Shown: positions 61,201 to 64,000 of the stretch, piece by piece
How the letters are laid out: each line of letters opens with the position of its first letter
Position numbering within the stretch: the first letter of the stretch is position 1
Assembly: GCA_964017045.1 (NCBI GenBank)
Contig: OZ024808.1
Location: forward strand, 26,009,896 to 26,073,895
Direction of reading: 5' to 3'
DNA from: Omphiscola glabra
Lineage: Eukaryota; Mollusca; Gastropoda; Lymnaeidae
Length of the DNA stretch: 64,000 nt
The notes under the pieces: generated by a model
Databases searched by the model: none
Told to the model about the DNA's origin: nothing
Seen by the model: the letters and a program-made list of their open reading frames with translations, nothing else
Made by a program: the position numbers and the translations under genes

Positions 61201-63666
61201 GGTCAGACGCAGGAAGGGAAGAGATCATGTTCGTCACGTTTCTGAAGTAATCCACGTGGCTCAACACGACCTTGGTTGATCCCGAGACCCTGGCCGTGTT
61301 AAAGAGGTAGGTCAGCTGCTGCACCCAATCAATGACGTTTCCAGTGTCAGTGTTAAGTTGGGCCAAGGTCACCTAGAAGTGTTATAATAATCAGCGTATA
61401 GTCAGTGTTTTGCTGGACCAAGGTCACCTGGAGGTGTGTCTATAACAACACTTTTAAGAGAGTCGGTTTAAAAAAAATATTTTTCACCCACCAATTTGGA
61501 TGAGGGAGGTTTGTCACCGAACGAATTACGTCACCAGCACGGTAAGACTAATGTGTTGCTACTATAGGCTAAAAATTAATACAGCGATATCTTGCCAGCC
61601 ATTTATGAAAACACAAAGCATTAGTATGACGAAAACCGCCAAACATTGTTTTGCTATTTCTATAGCCTTAGTAACTGATAGTTAGGTGACAATTGGCTCT
61701 GTTTGAGCCTCAATAATTATTGGCGGTATAAGTCTAGCCAGCGTTCTAAGTATATTATAGAACAAAAGGGCACCCAATGGTCTATTTTTCATGAATTTAG
61801 CTCTTCCCACCCCCCCACCCCGGTCCTAATTTTATCTTACCATTCTACTTTCATTATTTATCAATATTCCCAATGATCTCATTTTTGTATATACAAAAAA
61901 ATGTAACTACTGATACTTACCCCATCAATTTTCAATTTATGCAGAACGTATACGTTAACTAATTTCAATATATCTAATTATTTATGTTTCGGCTTCGGTT
62001 TCGGCCGAAAATCTCATTGGTTTCGGCCGAAAGTCATTTTTAACTTTCAGCCTAGTTTCGGTTTCGGCCGATATCAGAAAATCACTTTCGGTCGGTCTCT
62101 AGTGTGGGATGTGTGTGGGATATGAGTGGGATATGGGTAGGATATTGGTTGGATATGGATGGGATATGTATGGGATATTGGCGGGATATGGGTGGGGTAT
62201 GGGTGGTGTATGAGTGGGATATGTTTATCTAAGGAAGGAATATATGCAAGGATATCAGGATCATCTTGAGAGATGTGCATCCGTGACTGGTCAACTGAGG
62301 CGTTTAAGTGCCTACTTAGTTAGGCTCATCAATGGAATTAGATAAAGTTTCGTCCTGGCCCGCCCTGATCTGTGTAACAGAGGTAAACAGATGTGGCCAC
62401 AAAATAATGGGATTTGGCTAAATAACGGGATTAGGCTAAATAACGGGTTCTGGCTAAATTGGTTAGATGAGTTGACCTCAAATCAGGTTAAAAACAAATT
62501 AAAAGAAATAGAAGACTTAAGTGTCTTAAGAATATTTTGTTAACGGACCTTGTTCGAGTCCAGGTAAGGGTCATCCTGGTAATCAGAGCCAGCGGCGAGA
62601 ACGGCCAGGTTGTACTCGATCGTGTACGTGTCGTTGACGAATTCATCCAGCGCCGTCTCCAGTGTGCCGTTGTCAGGGGGCACGACCTTCATGGCGACGG
62701 CGTCTCTGGCCAGGAGTGCTCCGACGCGCCGTATGAACTTTTTGTAGTCGTCCCTGTACTTCTGTGTGTTTGGATTGGTGTACCTGGAAAACGGCACGGA
62801 TTGGGGGGGGGGCAGGAATATTAAACAATGGAAGCCTTGGAAGTGTGGTTGGAGGGGGGAGGGCTTAATAGCAGGTCAAATATAAAGTTACTAGTAATAT
62901 TGCCTGTCAAAACTGACGTCTATTTACAATTGTTGAATACTTTATACTTCAGCTAACGATATATTTAAAATTAAAATTCCCTAGGAATTAAAAACAACAA
63001 CACCAAATAACTGCTTTCTCTTTCTTAGCGTCGGTTCACACGATCGAATTTTCGATCATGCATTTGATGCGATTTTTGTATGAAGCCTTGTCACAAATTT
63101 TAAATTATTATTTGGTTAAATTCCCATTTTTATCTAAAAAAAGAAACCACGCACAAAATAGTGCATTCGTACAAAAATTTGAAGCAAAATCTGAAGCTAA
63201 TTTGATCGTGTGAACTGACGCTAAATTGTGGGGAAACTGTGTTAGGCATTTAAAAAGGGACGCAAATGCGCATTTTAAAAACGCATCGCTGTTCCAAATA
63301 TCTTCTCTCTAGATAAGGGTTTATGGATTGGTGGTCAATAACGTTATAGAAGAGGATGTAACTGAATATCTTCTCCCTAGATAAGGGTTTATGGATTGGT
63401 GTTCAATAACGCTTTTGAAGAGGATGTAATTGAATATTTCCGAAATTTTCAACGCTGTTACAAAGGTTGTCTCTCTTAGCGTTATTCCCAGACAGATGTA
63501 CGAAGGGAAGACGTTATTTGAAGATGTCGCCTTTGTTGGTAGACGAGGAGCATTGCCTACAATAAAGAAGAGTTGCACCTTACCACGACCAGTACATCCA
63601 CTTGCCGGTACCTGCCGGGGCCAGATGAATGACTTTCTTAGTTTGGTCGTACCAGTCTATCCCTAC
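54000..63666 (-). CDS. M13 (neprilysin/ECE-like) peptidase homologue lacking catalytic residues, 3' part of gene (7 exons)
   Basis: Seven exons join in frame (63666-63584, 62783-62549, 61372-61145, 60692-60519, 57448-57293, 56525-56327, 54610-54000) to 561 residues and a TAA. Family hallmarks: TWMDE-like PWMDEPTKKYAREKL (residues about 260-275), PAGILQFP (357-364), FDKDGNLLE, LPGLGMTNEQMVFLAHAQTFC, EFSKAFKC and a C-terminal Cys followed by three residues. M13 enzymes are zinc ectopeptidases that cleave small peptides at the cell surface. Here the HExxH motif reads RFLHH (385-389), the GENIAD helix reads PSAIAR (457-462), and the NAFY substrate motif reads MSLY. The first zinc His, the catalytic Glu and the third zinc ligand are therefore all gone. 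The frame is otherwise intact and N-glycosylation sites and cysteines are retained, so this looks like a maintained pseudoenzyme rather than a dead gene. The transmembrane anchor would lie in exons beyond the window. Confidence 0.92.
54611..55311 (-). other. M13 intron F-G, part next to exon G
   Basis: A short CCCACTGT/CCCCCCACGATC repeat (54680-54805) and long poly-T stretches (54918-55031). Confidence 0.8.
55312..56285. repeat. 21-bp minisatellite, about 46 copies (M13 intron F-G)
   Basis: Unit ACAGATACATGTTCATAACT plus G. Both strands have multiple open frames; the minus frame continuous with exon F reads as a VSVSYEH heptapeptide series. Confidence 0.97.
56327..56525 (-). CDS. M13 homologue, exon F
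   Basis: The acceptor is CACAACCAG and the donor CTGCAG|GTGGGC (phase 1). It encodes VDQIYNGLTVNISDHFGNLL to NEIAAPAG. The family NAFY substrate-binding motif aligns with MSLY here and the following PAG is kept. The reading frame stays open across the donor into the intron for about 1.1 kb because of a 21-bp array there. Confidence 0.9.
56640..56880. repeat. Degenerate ~33-bp repeat (M13 intron E-F)
   Basis: Copies of AAAGTAACCTGATTTTAACC plus ACTTCGAATTGCC. Confidence 0.88.
57188..57285. mobile_element. MITE relic next to M13 exon E
   Basis: Starts CAGAGGTGTAGCTAG, then GAGCCCGGGGGA, and ends in GCCCCGTTTTGCGCCCCT, composition and motifs typical of the CAGTGGCGTAGC class of hAT MITE ends. 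No second terminus is seen; the exon E donor follows within about 10 bases. Confidence 0.45.
57293..57448 (-). CDS. M13 homologue, exon E
   Basis: The acceptor is ATGCGCAG and the donor GCTTTG|GTACGT, 52 codons, phase 0. It encodes VHDITDNIKQALLEQL, then KTPWMDEPTKKYAREKLDKI and KMGFP, the strongly conserved M13 block (TWMD..TK..A..K...I....GYP). The donor lies within about 10 bases of a transposon-like relic at 57188-57285. Confidence 0.93.
57449..58547 (-). other. M13 intron D-E, unique part
   Basis: Holds a GAAGTAGGC...GCCGAAAC stretch at 57712-57740, a loose GTTGATATTAGTGTTGATA repeat (57830-57962) and an A run of about 49 bases (58168-58216). Confidence 0.7.
58548..60290. repeat. 46-bp minisatellite, about 37 copies (M13 intron D-E)
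   Basis: Unit TGTAGGACTGTCTGAAGGCC plus TATGGCTGAAATACAGGCAGGTAGGG. Unit types differ at GTCCGTAGG versus GTCTGAAGG and ACAGG versus ACCGG; the left end has five CCGTA units, three CTGAA units, then the same five-and-three order again, pointing to a block duplication. Confidence 0.98.
60519..60692 (-). CDS. M13 homologue, exon D
   Basis: The acceptor is GACCCACAG and the donor GACACC|GTGAGT, phase 0 at both ends, 58 codons. It starts with ELSWEYIHANREMY, equivalent to the helix after the conserved SWRF segment, and carries the conserved cysteine in LYRYCMA. The SSLYVNRYFSQERK stretch corresponds to the M13 GRLYVEAAF region, with the normal charged residues partly replaced. Confidence 0.9.
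60772..61144 (-). repeat. 38-bp array of 5' splice-site-like units (M13 intron C-D)
   Basis: On the gene strand each unit contains CGTCCAG|GTAGGT-like sequence followed by GGCTACTGTTGAAA. Candidate GTs lie at 61144 (the real exon C donor), 61106, 61068, 61030, 60962, 60886, 60848, 60810 and 60772; units at 61000 and 60924 have lost GT. Confidence 0.92.
61145..61372 (-). CDS. M13 homologue, exon C
   Basis: The acceptor is ACTTCTAG and the donor CGTCCAG|GTCAGT. It encodes VTLAQLNTDTGNVIDWVQQL through NYLIWRVAETYVQ, the M13 segment of the MTLAQIQ...NLMSWR kind, in phase 0 at both ends. Its donor is the first of a series of nine similar GT sites spaced by 38 bp; only this first one avoids an in-frame TGA 19-21 bases further on. 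Confidence 0.92.
61444..62101. mobile_element. 5'-truncated copy of the 6516-8004 hAT-like element (in M13 intron)
   Basis: Similarity begins at CAACACTTTTAAGAGA (compare about 7313) and continues through GACTAATGTGTTG, TACAGCGATATCTTGC and ATGAAAACACAAAGCA to the same terminal GGTCTCTA at 62101. The left end is missing. It lies in the intron between exons B and C of the M13 homologue. Confidence 0.85.
62102..62225. repeat. ~10-bp GGGATATG(G/A)GT repeat
   Basis: Short tandem repeat directly abutting the end of the truncated hAT-like element at 62101. Confidence 0.88.
62549..62783 (-). CDS. M13 homologue, exon B
   Basis: The acceptor is TTTTCCAG and the donor AACAAG|GTCCGT (weak but in phase). 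It encodes 78 residues in the pattern Y..Y..F......LL in the M13 N-terminal lobe, including KYRDDYKKFIRRVGALL and an NDTYTIEYNLA helix. It contains potential N-glycosylation sites (NGT, NDT). Confidence 0.88.
63028..63221. mobile_element. Palindromic MITE (GGTTCACACGATC termini), copy 2 (in M13 intron)
   Basis: 194 bp; GCGTCGGTTCACACGATC ... GATCGTGTGAACTGACGC, flanked by TTA / TAA. It shares AAAGAAACCACGCAC and TAGTGCATTC with copy 1. It lies between exons A and B. Confidence 0.78.
63301..63432. repeat. Two-copy ~65-bp duplication
   Basis: ATCTTCTCTCTAGATAAGGG plus TTTATGGATTGGTGGTCAATAACG occurs again at about 63368 with few changes. Confidence 0.9.
63584..63666 (-). CDS. M13 homologue, exon A
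   Basis: The acceptor is CCACAG and the donor TCGTG|GTAAGG. It encodes VGIDWYDQTKKVIHLAPAG, matching the M13 segment of the VGTD...VIHIDQP type before the LGLP motif. It starts in phase 0 and ends two bases into a Trp codon completed by exon B. The LGLP motif itself is not conserved. Confidence 0.8.
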
Positions 63667-63744
63667 CTGTGGACTACCAAACGAGTAATGTAGAAAGACA
63701 ACAAGAGACATTTAGGGTATTGGGGGGTGGAGGTGACCATCATA

Positions 63745-64000
63745 AAAGATCCTTTCACACTGCGACTTTAAGCTCCTTTCACAATGCGACTTTAAAGCTC
63801 CTTTCACACTGCGACTTTTAAGCTCCTTTCACACTGCGACTTTTAAGCTCCTTTCACACTGCGACTTTTAAGCTACTTTCACCCTGCGACTTTTAAGCTG
63901 CTTTCACCCTGCGACTTTTAAGCTCCTTTCACCCTGCGACTTTAAAGCTCCTTTCACACTGCGACTTTAAAGCTCCTTTCACCCTGCGACTTTTAAGCTC
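63745..64000. repeat. 24-25-bp minisatellite at right window edge, about 10 copies
   Basis: Unit AGCTCCTTTCACACTGCGAC plus TTTTA; it continues beyond the window. It lies upstream of exon A in an intron of the M13 homologue. Confidence 0.96.

Overview
The window looks like a piece of an animal nuclear genome. It has spliced genes with GT-AG introns, AATAAA-type signals, cut-and-paste DNA transposon relics and a 5'-truncated LINE, and no operons or bacterial signals. The two recognisable genes and the very high load of minisatellites fit a lophotrochozoan, most likely a mollusc. That placement is an inference.

Genes. (1) A plus-strand gene in four visible exons (31179-47347) encodes the C-terminal 663 residues of a GFI1/Senseless-type transcription factor. 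All six C2H2 fingers are intact and are followed by an unusual 243-residue tail. Its 5' exon(s) were not found. (2) A minus-strand gene in seven visible exons (63666 down to 54000) encodes the last 561 residues of an M13 (neprilysin/ECE-family) ectopeptidase. The metal-binding and catalytic motifs are replaced, so it reads as a pseudoenzyme. Its 5' exons lie beyond the right edge. The two genes converge, with about 5-6.5 kb between their 3' ends. Exon joins keep phase throughout both genes.

Layout. 1-31 kb is gene-poor: dozens of minisatellites (units about 12-50 bp), AT-rich unique stretches, purine tracts, and several non-autonomous hAT elements with 8-bp target-site duplications. 31.2-47.3 kb is the GFI1 gene. 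Its 13.3-kb last intron holds a ~2.7-kb 26-bp array, a 30-bp array with a higher-order repeat, a LINE fragment and a SPIN-like element. 47.3-54 kb is intergenic and mostly minisatellites. 54-64 kb is the M13 gene, whose introns carry a 21-bp, a 46-bp and a 38-bp array. The 38-bp array is a tandem series of 5' splice-site-like sequences starting at a real exon end, and each 46-bp unit carries a 3' splice-site-like sequence in the gene's sense. By hand tally tandem repeats fill about 19-20 kb of the 64 kb.

Mobile elements. Six 172-199 bp elements resemble the SPIN (SPACE INVADERS) hAT MITE family. There are two copies of a larger hAT-like element (one complete at 1.49 kb, one truncated), three other hAT-like MITE families (one nested inside another), a pair of short palindromic MITEs, and a LINE 3' fragment with a perfect 12-bp target-site duplication. 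No complete transposase or reverse transcriptase was found. Most long open frames outside the two genes come from minisatellites whose unit is, or multiplies up to, a multiple of three, and are not called as genes.
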